A DNA stretch of 52,008 nt from Gammaproteobacteria bacterium (lineage in GTDB: Bacteria; Pseudomonadota; Gammaproteobacteria; Burkholderiales; Rhodocyclaceae), in contig JARFTZ010000016.1 of NCBI GenBank assembly GCA_029289235.1, positions 1 to 52,008 of the forward strand. Direction: 5' to 3'. A program made the translations under genes and the position numbers. Positions 1-6,916 of the stretch are shown in pieces. Every line of letters starts with the position of its first letter. The stretch's first letter is position 1. The notes below the pieces were generated by a model. That model saw nothing but the letters and a program-made list of their open reading frames with translations, searched no databases and was not told the DNA's origin.

Positions 1-852
1 GGCATCATCGGCCCGATCATCCCGCCCTCGATCCCCTTCATCCTCTTCGGCGTCGCCGGCGGCGTCTCCATCTCCAAGCTCTTCCTCGCCGGCATCGTCC
101 CCGGCATCCTGATGGGCATGGGCCTCGCCTTCACCTGGTGGCTCGTTTCCCGCAACGACACCGCCCAGGTCCATGACAAGCAAAGCTGGAGCGACGTCAT
201 GGCCGCCCTGCGCGAAGGCATCTGGGCCCTGTTCCTCCCCGGCATCATCATCTTCGGTCTCAAGTTCGGCATCTTCACCCCGACCGAAGCTGCCGTCGTC
301 GCCGCCGTCTATTCGCTCTTCGTGGCCATCGTCATCTACCGCGAACTGAAGGTCGGGCAGGTCTTCGACGTCCTCGTCGCCGCCACCAAGAGCACCGGCA
401 TCGTCATGTTCCTCGTCGCGGCCGCGCTCGCCGCCGCCTGGCTGATCACCATCGCCGACCTGCCGGGGCAGATGGTCGAACTCCTGCAGCCGCTGATGGG
501 CAGCCAGACGCTGCTGATGCTGGCGATGATCGCCATCCTGTTCGCCGTCGGCTGCGTGATGGACCTCTCGCCGATCATCCTGATCCTCACCCCCGTGCTC
601 TTGCCGGTGGCCAAGCAGGCCGGGATCAACGAAATCTACTTCGGGGTGATCTTCGTCGTCTGCGGCTCGATCGGCCTGATTACCCCGCCGGTCGGCACCG
701 TGCTCAACGTCGTCGCCGGCGCCACCAAGAGCAACATGACCCAGGTCGTCAAGGGCGTCGCCCCCTTCCTGCTCTCGCATAGCCTGATCTTGCTGTTGTT
801 GATCTTTTTTCCGGCGCTGGTCACGATTCCGGCTGCGTGGTTTGGCGGGTAA
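1..852 (+). CDS. TRAP transporter large permease (DctM family), C-terminal part
   Basis: The frame is open from the first base and ends at the TAA at 850-852, so 283 residues of the C-terminal part are visible and the start lies outside the window. The protein is almost entirely hydrophobic helices. It has the Gly/Pro-rich re-entrant stretches typical of DctM, such as the GPIIPPS segment at the very beginning and the GLITPPVG segment near residue 225. DctM proteins are the 12-helix membrane subunit of tripartite ATP-independent periplasmic transporters, which import carboxylates and similar solutes using a sodium or proton gradient and a periplasmic binding protein. The DctP and DctQ partners would be expected upstream, outside the window. 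The substrate cannot be read from this fragment. Confidence 0.93.
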   Translation, partial: GIIGPIIPPSIPFILFGVAGGVSISKLFLAGIVPGILMGMGLAFTWWLVSRNDTAQVHDKQSWSDVMAALREGIWALFLPGIIIFGLKFGIFTPTEAAVVAAVYSLFVAIVIYRELKVGQVFDVLVAATKSTGIVMFLVAAALAAAWLITIADLPGQMVELLQPLMGSQTLLMLAMIAILFAVGCVMDLSPIILILTPVLLPVAKQAGINEIYFGVIFVVCGSIGLITPPVGTVLNVVAGATKSNMTQVVKGVAPFLLSHSLILLLLIFFPALVTIPAAWFGG

Positions 853-877
853 ACGCCTGTAAAACAGAGGAAACAAC

Positions 878-902
878 GGCCGTCGCGAGACGGCCTTTTT
901 TT
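878..902 (+). terminator. Rho-independent terminator after the TRAP permease gene
   Basis: A perfect 7-bp stem (GGCCGTC at 878-884, GACGGCC at 889-895) with a GCGA tetraloop is followed directly by seven T residues (896-902). It lies 26 bases after the permease stop codon and separates that operon from the antiporter operon. Confidence 0.93.
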
Positions 903-1236
903 GCCCCCGATTTGGAAAAAACCAGCACGATCGTGGTAAATTTCTGCAAAAAATGGACTGGCGTTCCAATTCGGACGTCTCTTAAGGCCAATCGAGCGGT
1001 TGGCAAAACAATCAAATCAACAAAATTCGGATTGGAAATGTCGGTGGCAGTGTCGCCGTGTCACGTGTGTGCTGCGAGGGGTTTCGGTTCTGTTTGATTT
1101 TCTGGGAAAAGTGCTTGGCGTGATCTTGCTTGCCGACAGGTCTGTGTAGCAATATACAAACAAATTGTCGTTATTTTGTTGTTGTAATCAGCAAATTTTT
1201 GTTTGCTGTTGAGTTGTTTTTTTCGCGATTTCCGAC
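903..1236 (+). promoter_or_regulatory. AT-rich leader upstream of the antiporter operon
   Basis: This 334-base stretch has no convincing gene. Its second half (about 1130-1236) is clearly richer in A and T than the surroundings, as expected for a promoter region. It contains a perfect 7-bp inverted repeat, CAGCAAA at 1189-1195 and TTTGCTG at 1202-1208 with a 6-base loop, followed within a few bases by a T-rich run. The hairpin could be an attenuator or simply a leader structure. I could not pick out a convincing -35/-10 pair. No good Shine-Dalgarno sequence precedes the ATG at 1237. Confidence 0.4.
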
Positions 1237-1713
1237 ATGGTTCGTCCTCCCGTTGCTGTTGTCGCCTTGTTTGTATTCTGGCTGCTGCTTTCCGGTATGC
1301 CCGTCCCGTTTCTGGTTCTTTCGGGCCTGGGCTGTTCGATCGCAGTTGTCCTGCTTGCCGGGCGGTTAAATCGGGTTGCCGATGAGTGCAACCCGGTTCG
1401 TCTCGTCTGGGCAAAACTTGCGAGCTACTGTCCGTGGCTGGTCAAGGAGATCGTTCTGGCCGCCTGGGACGTGTCAAAGCGCATCCTGAATCCGCGCCTG
1501 CCGATTTCGCCGACACTGGTGGAGTTTTGCCCCTCGCAAAAGACCGATGCCGCTCTGACGATCCATGCGAATTCGATCACGTTGACGCCGGGCACGATCA
1601 GTGTCGAGGTGGAGCATGGACGCTTTCTGGTGCACGCCTTGACCGAAGAAGGCGCGTTGTCGCTCGCCGGCAGCGAGATGAATCGTCGCTGTTCAGAACT
1701 GGAGGATGCTTAG
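1237..1713 (+). CDS. mrpE: Na+/H+ antiporter subunit E (MrpE/MnhE)
   Basis: The protein has 158 residues: two N-terminal membrane helices (about 5-42), an amphipathic stretch with the family pattern W-x3-E-I-x-L-A-x-W-x2-S-K-R, and a soluble tail ending in acidic residues. The segment ITLTPGTISVEV (about 108-119) is a hallmark of MrpE. MrpE is a small accessory subunit of multi-subunit Mrp antiporters, which exchange cytoplasmic Na+ (or K+) for external protons and serve pH and salt homeostasis. It is the first gene of the operon; mrpF follows after two bases. Start at ATG 1237 fits the family length. Confidence 0.93.
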   Translation: MVRPPVAVVALFVFWLLLSGMPVPFLVLSGLGCSIAVVLLAGRLNRVADECNPVRLVWAKLASYCPWLVKEIVLAAWDVSKRILNPRLPISPTLVEFCPSQKTDAALTIHANSITLTPGTISVEVEHGRFLVHALTEEGALSLAGSEMNRRCSELEDA

Positions 1714-1715
1714 CC

Positions 1716-2003
1716 GTGCTTGCCGCTGTCACGCTGGTTCTGCTGCTCACCGTGGCCTTGGCGCTGGCGCGCGCCGCCCGGGGGCCGACCGTATTCGATC
1801 GCCTGCAGTCGTGCAGCACTATCGGAACCTGTGCAATGCTGCTCCTGGCGCTGCTGGGCTTCCTCGACGACCGTCCGGAGTTCCTCGACCTTGCGCTCAC
1901 CTATGGTTTGCTCAACGTCATCGGTGTCATCGCCGTGTTGAAGTACTTTCATCCCGCAAAGAGTCGCTCCAAGGGTGCGGGCAAACCGGGCGAGGAACGC
2001 TAG
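1716..2003 (+). CDS. mrpF: Na+/H+ antiporter subunit F (MrpF/MnhF)
   Basis: The call is a 95-residue protein beginning at GTG 1716, preceded by GGAGG at 1701-1705 with a 10-base spacer. It has three membrane helices. The motif A-R-G-P-T-V-F-D-R-L (about 20-29) is characteristic of MrpF. The frame stays open further upstream, but that extension overlaps mrpE antiparallel to any known family sequence and is not supported. MrpF is a small membrane subunit of the Mrp complex, generally required for assembly and transport. The stop TAG at 2001-2003 is two bases before the mrpG start, so translation is probably coupled. Confidence 0.9.
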   Translation: MLAAVTLVLLLTVALALARAARGPTVFDRLQSCSTIGTCAMLLLALLGFLDDRPEFLDLALTYGLLNVIGVIAVLKYFHPAKSRSKGAGKPGEER

Positions 2004-2005
2004 CC

Positions 2006-2347
2006 ATGGAAATCCTGACTACCGTTCTGAGCTGGGTTTTCCTCGCGTGCGGGGCGTTTTTCTGTTTGCTCGGCGGCATCGGACTGATTCGAATGCCCGA
2101 TTTTTATACGCGTATGCATGCCGCCAGCGTAACCGAAACGCTTGGAGCTGGATCGCTGCTGCTGGGGCTGATGCTGCATGCGGGTTTTTCATTGGTGACC
2201 GTGAAGCTGGCAATGATCGGGGTGCTTATCTTTCTGGCCAGTCCGACGGCAAGTCATGCGCTGGCCAAGGCGGCGCTGCTGAGCGGACTCAGGCCGTTGT
2301 TGGGCAAGGAACTTTCCTCCAGAGAGGTGCCGCCATCGAAACGCTGA
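2006..2347 (+). CDS. mrpG: Na+/H+ antiporter subunit G (MrpG/MnhG)
   Basis: The gene starts at ATG 2006 and encodes 113 residues with three membrane helices. The signature G-L-I-R-M-P-D-F-Y-T-R-M-H-A-A (about 26-40) is diagnostic for MrpG. It belongs to the membrane part of the Mrp antiporter. The 3' end overlaps the proposed start of the next gene (ATC at 2335) by 13 bases. A longer frame reaches upstream to 1706 but lies over mrpF and is not real. Confidence 0.92.
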   Translation: MEILTTVLSWVFLACGAFFCLLGGIGLIRMPDFYTRMHAASVTETLGAGSLLLGLMLHAGFSLVTVKLAMIGVLIFLASPTASHALAKAALLSGLRPLLGKELSSREVPPSKR

Positions 2348-2877
2348 TCGTCAACCTGCTGCTCGTGTTCATGGCGGTCGCGGTGTGGGCGATCGCCTTC
2401 ACACGCAATCTGTTCTCCGTCGTTGTCCTTTCCGGGGTCTACAGTTTCCTGATGGCTACCGTACTGGTCGCGCTTGACGCGGTTGATGTGGCGATGACCG
2501 AGGCCGCTGTTGGCGCCGGTGTGTCGACCGTACTTCTGCTTGCGGCGCTGCGCCTTTGCAAGAGCGAAGAGGCGAAGCCTGCGCACAAGCCGTGGTTGCC
2601 GCTGGCGGTGTCGGTTTCGACCAGCGTGCTCCTTGTGTATGGCGCCTGGGGATTGCCGGACTTCGGTGATCCGGAAGCGCCGATTCACAAGAATGTGGTT
2701 CCTCGTTATCTGAATAACGAGGTCGACGTGCCTAATGTGGTTACCGCCGTGCTCGCCAGTTTCCGTGCTTACGATACCCTGGGCGAGACGGTCGTGGTGT
2801 TTACCGCGGGCGCCGGAATAATCGCCTTGCTGCGGCGACGGAAGAAGAACCCGGACAACAAGGGAGGTGGCGCGTGA
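2335..2877 (+). CDS. MbhD/MbhE-type antiporter subunit (DUF4040), probable AUC start
   Basis: The product has 180 residues. The N-terminal half matches the MbhD/DUF4040 domain (AFTRNLFSVVVLSGVYSF near 19-36 and the D-A-V-D-V-A-x-T-E-A-A-V-G-A-G motif near 47-61). The C-terminal part has the MbhE-type pattern S-x-R-x-Y-D-T-L-G-E-T-V-V-V-F-T-A (about 148-164). In canonical bacterial Mrp both domains are fused to the C-terminus of the large MrpA; here they are a separate protein, as in archaeal membrane-bound hydrogenase and related complexes. There is no ATG, GTG or TTG where the family begins. The codon at that point is ATC, placed 7 bases after AGAGAGG (2321-2327). GTG 2365 or ATG 2371 are in frame but would clip the first helix and lack a ribosome binding site. 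Confidence 0.8.
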   Translation: METLIVNLLLVFMAVAVWAIAFTRNLFSVVVLSGVYSFLMATVLVALDAVDVAMTEAAVGAGVSTVLLLAALRLCKSEEAKPAHKPWLPLAVSVSTSVLLVYGAWGLPDFGDPEAPIHKNVVPRYLNNEVDVPNVVTAVLASFRAYDTLGETVVVFTAGAGIIALLRRRKKNPDNKGGGA

Positions 2878-3299
2878 GGGACGATCTTGTTCTGCGCGTG
2901 GTTGGTCGTTTGCTGATTCCGGCCATTCTGCTCTTTGCGCTTTATGTCCAGTTTCACGGGGATTTCGGTCCGGGCGGGGGGTTCCAGGCGGGGGTGATGG
3001 CCGCGGCAGGGATCATCTTTTATTCGTTGATCCATGGCCTGGTGGCGACACGACGTATCGTGCCGGATTGGGTGGTGGAGACGATGGTTGCCGCAGGTGT
3101 GTTGATTTACGCGTCCGTCGGACTGGCCGGGATTCTGCTCGGCGGTCACTACCTTGATTATTCGGTGCTCAGCAGCGATCCGATTCATGGGCAGCATCGG
3201 GGGATCTTCTGGGTTGAGGTCGGCGTGGCCGTCACGGTTTGCGGGGTGATGCTGAAGATCTATTACATGTTTGCTTCACGCGGCGGAGCGGAGGACTAG
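2874..3299 (+). CDS. mrpB: Na+/H+ antiporter subunit B (MrpB/MnhB domain)
   Basis: This 141-residue protein starts at GTG 2874, overlapping the previous stop by four bases (GTGA). The MnhB signature is clear: F-H-G-D-F-G-P-G-G-G-F-Q-A-G-V (about 27-41), followed by three more helices. MrpB is a membrane subunit of the Mrp antiporter. AGGGAGGTGG just upstream (about 2860-2869) serves as ribosome binding site. The four-base overlap implies translational coupling with the MbhD/E-type subunit, which fits a shared complex. Confidence 0.92.
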   Translation: MRDDLVLRVVGRLLIPAILLFALYVQFHGDFGPGGGFQAGVMAAAGIIFYSLIHGLVATRRIVPDWVVETMVAAGVLIYASVGLAGILLGGHYLDYSVLSSDPIHGQHRGIFWVEVGVAVTVCGVMLKIYYMFASRGGAED

Positions 3300-3301
3300 C
3301 G

Positions 3302-3676
3302 ATGCTGGCGCATTTCACCAATGTCATTACCGTTTTCCTGATGGTGGCAGGTTTGTTCATCATCACCGCGCGCGGAAACCTGATCAAGAAGCTCGTTGGC
3401 CTGTCGCTGTTCCAGACGTCCGTCTATCTGCTCTACATCACGCCGGGCAAGCTGATCGGCGGAACGGCCCCGATTCTCTCGCCGGCCTACACGGTGTACT
3501 CCAATCCGCTGCCGCACGTCCTGATCCTGACAGCCATCGTGGTGGGGGTGTCGACGCTCGCTCTGGGGCTGGCGCTGACGGTACGTATTCGTGAGGCTTA
3601 CGGCAGCATCGAGGAGGATGAGATCCTCGCGCTCGATCACTCCGTGGAAGACGACGAAGCGAGGGAGTCGCACTGA
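3302..3676 (+). CDS. mrpC: Na+/H+ antiporter subunit C (MrpC, NuoK-like)
   Basis: The protein has 124 residues with three membrane helices and the NuoK/MrpC pattern, including G-L-x-L-F-Q-T-S-V-Y-L-L (about 30-41) and the P-L-P-H-V-L-I-L-T-A-I-V-V-G (about 68-81) helix. The C-terminus is acidic and probably cytoplasmic. MrpC is homologous to complex I subunit NuoK and forms part of the ion pathway. It starts at ATG 3302, two bases after mrpB, and its TGA overlaps the next ATG by one base (TGATG at 3674-3678). An earlier in-frame start at 3239 would lie inside mrpB. Confidence 0.92.
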   Translation: MLAHFTNVITVFLMVAGLFIITARGNLIKKLVGLSLFQTSVYLLYITPGKLIGGTAPILSPAYTVYSNPLPHVLILTAIVVGVSTLALGLALTVRIREAYGSIEEDEILALDHSVEDDEARESH

Positions 3677-5181
3677 TGGCGCTGGCGCAACACCTTCCGG
3701 CGCTGCAGGTCATCCTGCCGCTGATTTCGGCGCCGCTGGCGATTCTTTTCCGGCGCGCCGGCCCGGCGTTCCTGATCGTCACGGCAGCGGCCTGGCTGTC
3801 TTTTGCCATCGCCATCGCCCTGTTCCTCCAGGTTGACGCGTCCGGCCTGATTTCCTACCCCATGGGCAACTGGCAGCCGCCGTGGGGAATCGAATACCGG
3901 CTCGATCGGCTGAACAGCTTCATGCTGGTGCTGGTTTCCGGCATGGCTGCCATCGTTCTGCCGTACGCGCGGGGCAGCATCGAGCGGGAGATCCCGCACG
4001 AATCGCATTACATGTTCTACGCCATGCTCGGATTGTGTCTTACTGGCTTGCTCGGGATAGTGATCACCGGCGACGCATTCAACCTGTTCGTGTTCCTGGA
4101 AGTCTCGTCGCTGTCGACCTACGTGCTGATCGCCATGGGGCGCGACCGCCGAGCGCTGACCGCCGCGTATCAGTATCTGATCATGGGAAGTATCGGCGCA
4201 ACCTTCATCGTCATCGGCATCGGCTTCCTCTATTTGATGACCGGAACGCTCAACCTCGCCGACATGGTGCCGCGTGTCGCGGTCATTGAAAGCTCGCGCC
4301 CCGGGCTTGCCGCGCTGGCTTTCATCAGTGTCGGGGTGTCGCTGAAGGTTGCGCTTTTCCCGCTGCACCAGTGGCTGCCGAATGCGTATACCTATGCGCC
4401 GTCGTCTGTTTCGGCCTTCCTCGCAGCGACAGCGACCAAGGTCGCTCTTTATGCGCTGATCCGCTTTTATTTCACGGTGTTCGGTGACAATTTCGTCTTC
4501 GGCAAACTGCCGTTGCCTGAATTCATGCTGATACTTTCGCTGTTTGCGATGCTTTTCGCCAACGCCATCGCCATCTTCCAGGACAACCTGAAGCGCCTGT
4601 TCGCCTATTCGAGCGTCGGCCAGATCGGATACATCACATTGGGCCTGTCGTTCGATTCGGTGCATGGCGTCGGTGCGTCGATCATGCACCTGTTCAATCA
4701 CGGCGTGGCCAAGGGGGCGATCTTTCTGCTCATCGGTGGCGCGGTGGCACGCATGACGACGCGGCAAGCGGCGCCGCCGGCGCCGACCTTCGAAAGGATC
4801 GCCGGGCTGTCGAAAGCGATGCCGCTGACCTGTTTTGGTGTCGTTCTCGGCGGATTGAGCCTGATTGGCGTTCCGGGAACCGCTGGCTTCGTCAGCAAGT
4901 GGTATCTGGTCCTTGCGGCTATGGAGAAGGGGCAGTGGTGGCTGGTCGGGGCGATTCTTGTCAGCTCCCTGCTCGCCGTGGCGTACGTGTGGCGTTTCGT
5001 CGAGGCGGCCTATTTCCGGGCGCCGCCGGCTGGCCGCGAGACGGGCAAAGAGGCCCCCTTTGCGTTGCTTATCCCCGGATGGTTGCTGATCCTGGCGACG
5101 CTGTGGTTCGGCCTCGATACCTCATTCACGGCTGGAGCCGCACTGGATGCCGCCCAGCAACTTGTTCATAGCGGTAACTGA
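3676..5181 (+). CDS. mrpD: Antiporter subunit D, first copy (NuoL/M/N-like)
   Basis: This 501-residue polytopic protein belongs to the Proton_antipo_M family. It keeps the two charged residues central to ion transfer: Glu142 in the F-L-E-V-S-S-L-S-T motif of TM5 and Lys224 in the V-S-L-K-V-A-L-F-P-L-H-Q-W-L-P motif of TM7. Length and order (after mrpC) match MrpD. It would form one of the antiporter-like channels of the complex in the cytoplasmic membrane. It starts at ATG 3676, sharing one base with the mrpC stop. Confidence 0.93.
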   Translation: MALAQHLPALQVILPLISAPLAILFRRAGPAFLIVTAAAWLSFAIAIALFLQVDASGLISYPMGNWQPPWGIEYRLDRLNSFMLVLVSGMAAIVLPYARGSIEREIPHESHYMFYAMLGLCLTGLLGIVITGDAFNLFVFLEVSSLSTYVLIAMGRDRRALTAAYQYLIMGSIGATFIVIGIGFLYLMTGTLNLADMVPRVAVIESSRPGLAALAFISVGVSLKVALFPLHQWLPNAYTYAPSSVSAFLAATATKVALYALIRFYFTVFGDNFVFGKLPLPEFMLILSLFAMLFANAIAIFQDNLKRLFAYSSVGQIGYITLGLSFDSVHGVGASIMHLFNHGVAKGAIFLLIGGAVARMTTRQAAPPAPTFERIAGLSKAMPLTCFGVVLGGLSLIGVPGTAGFVSKWYLVLAAMEKGQWWLVGAILVSSLLAVAYVWRFVEAAYFRAPPAGRETGKEAPFALLIPGWLLILATLWFGLDTSFTAGAALDAAQQLVHSGN

Positions 5182-5183
5182 AC

Positions 5184-6644
5184 GTGGATAGCCTGATTCT
5201 TGCAAGCCTCGTTCTCCCGGTTTTCGGGGCCGCCGGCATCTTGCTCGCGGGGCGATGGCCGAATCTGCGCGAGAGCGTCACGATCGTGACCGCGGTTGCG
5301 ACGTTCGCGTGCGTGGTTCAGCTTGTTGAGCCGGTGTTGGCCGGAAGTCAGCCTGGCGTCAGGCTTTTCGAACTGTTTTCCGGGCTCCCTGTCGCGTTTC
5401 GTGTCGAGCCGCTCGGAATGATTTTCGCGCTGGTGGCCTCGGGCTTGTGGATTGTCAGCTCGATCTATTCGATCGGCTACATGCGCGGCAACGGCGAGCA
5501 TGACCAGACGCGGTTTTATGTCTGTTTCGCGCTGTCGATCGCTGCCGCGCTCGGGATTGCGTTTTCTGCCAACCTGCTGACGCTGTTCCTTTTCTACGAG
5601 ATACTGACGCTGATCACTTACCCCTTGGTAACGCACAGCCGAACAGAAAAGGCGAAGCGGGGCGGGCGGGTCTATCTGGCGATTCTGATGGGTACGTCGA
5701 TGCTCTTTCTCTTGCCCGCGATCATCTATACGTGGCATGTGGCGGGGACGACCGACTTCCGTGTTGGAGGCATTCTGCCGGCGACACTCACACCGGGAGC
5801 GTTGACCGCACTGCTGGCGCTCTACATGTTCGGCATCGGCAAGGCGGCGCTGATGCCGTTCCATCGCTGGCTGCCGGCGGCGATGGTCGCACCGACGCCT
5901 GTCTCGGCCTTGCTGCACGCGGTGGCAGTGGTCAAGGCCGGGGTGTTCTCCGTGGTCAAGGTGGTGGCTTATGTATTCGGGGCGGGTGTGCTGGCCGGGC
6001 AGACGGGCTGGCTGATCGCGGTCGCCGCGTTCACGATTCTCGCGGCATCGATCGTCGCCCTGCGCGCCGACAATTTCAAGCGGCGACTGGCGTATTCGAC
6101 GGTCAGCCAGTTGTCCTACATCGTTCTTGCGGCGGTCGTCCTGACGCCGCTTTCGACCGTTGGCGCCGCGTTGCACATCGTTTCGCACGCACTCGGCAAG
6201 ATCACCCTGTTTTTCACTGCCGGCGCGATCTACACCGCCGCGCACCAGACCGAAATCAGCCAGTTCGACGGGATCGGGCGGCGCATGCCCTGGACCATGA
6301 CCGCGTTTACCATCGGATCGCTGTCGATCATCGGAATTCCGCCCTTCGTTGGCTTCGTCAGCAAGTGGTACATCCTGTCGGGGGCACTGTCGGCAGGAAT
6401 GCTGCAGGTTGCCGCGGTCTTCCTGCTCAGCACGCTGTTGAATGCCGCCTATTTGTTGCCGATCGTGCACCGGGCATTCTTCCGCGAGCCGGTTCATGAC
6501 GACCATCACGGCGAGCATGGGGAGGCGCCGCCGTTCATGGTGATCGCCGTCTGCCTGACCGCGGCGGGGACACTTGCCGTGGCCTTGTTTCCAGACGTTC
6601 TGGTCGGGCTTGCTCAGCGAATTGTCAGCGGAGGGGGGGTATGA
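5184..6644 (+). CDS. Antiporter subunit D-like, second copy (NuoL/M/N-like)
   Basis: The protein has 486 residues and starts at GTG 5184, two bases after the first mrpD. It is again a Proton_antipo_M protein, with Glu139 in F-Y-E-I-L-T-L-I-T-Y (TM5) and Lys220 in F-G-I-G-K-A-A-L-M-P-F-H-R-W-L-P (TM7). The N-terminal 110 residues include the V-E-P-L-G-M-I-F-A-L-V stretch common to NuoL/M-type subunits. Its tail has a short His/Asp/Glu-rich loop (D-D-H-H-G-E-H-G-E, about 443-451), which might face the cytoplasm. Together with the first and third copies it gives three antiporter-type channels. A paralogue by duplication is likely; canonical Mrp has two (A and D). Confidence 0.9.
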   Translation: MDSLILASLVLPVFGAAGILLAGRWPNLRESVTIVTAVATFACVVQLVEPVLAGSQPGVRLFELFSGLPVAFRVEPLGMIFALVASGLWIVSSIYSIGYMRGNGEHDQTRFYVCFALSIAAALGIAFSANLLTLFLFYEILTLITYPLVTHSRTEKAKRGGRVYLAILMGTSMLFLLPAIIYTWHVAGTTDFRVGGILPATLTPGALTALLALYMFGIGKAALMPFHRWLPAAMVAPTPVSALLHAVAVVKAGVFSVVKVVAYVFGAGVLAGQTGWLIAVAAFTILAASIVALRADNFKRRLAYSTVSQLSYIVLAAVVLTPLSTVGAALHIVSHALGKITLFFTAGAIYTAAHQTEISQFDGIGRRMPWTMTAFTIGSLSIIGIPPFVGFVSKWYILSGALSAGMLQVAAVFLLSTLLNAAYLLPIVHRAFFREPVHDDHHGEHGEAPPFMVIAVCLTAAGTLAVALFPDVLVGLAQRIVSGGGV

Positions 6645-6916
6645 GCGTGCGGCGTGGAATACCCGGGGCTGATGCGTCGGGAGAACGGAACGGTCGTTCG
6701 ACAATCGGTGGAAGGATTCTTGTCCTCACCGTGCTGGCGTGCATCCTCGCGCTCCTGATGGAATTGACGATCGACAAGCACGTCGAGACGGATATCGAAC
6801 ATTGGTTCGGCTTTCATGCCGCTTTCAGCCTTTTTGCCTGCGTGGTGCTCCTCCTGGTGGGCAAACTGTTGCGCCGTGTGATCGCCCGGCCCGAGAACTA
6901 TTATGACGCTCGCTGA
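6641..6916 (+). CDS. Small membrane protein of the antiporter operon, unknown function
   Basis: A 91-residue protein starting at ATG 6641, overlapping the previous stop by four bases (ATGA). The first 20 residues are polar and basic, followed by two predicted membrane helices (about 26-44 and 59-77) separated by a charged loop rich in Asp, Glu and His (T-I-D-K-H-V-E-T-D-I-E-H-W-F). The C-terminus is basic. I do not recognise a named family. Tight coupling on both sides (it also overlaps the next gene by 14 bases) argues that it is translated and is either an accessory subunit or an assembly factor of the antiporter. The role is inference from position only. Confidence 0.75.
   Translation: MSVRRGIPGADASGERNGRSTIGGRILVLTVLACILALLMELTIDKHVETDIEHWFGFHAAFSLFACVVLLLVGKLLRRVIARPENYYDAR

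Noticed and set aside
5166-6704. Long minus-strand frame opposite the second mrpD
   Set aside because: The translation is rich in Arg, Gln, His and Asp as typical for antisense of hydrophobic genes; the plus strand encodes a clear antiporter subunit.
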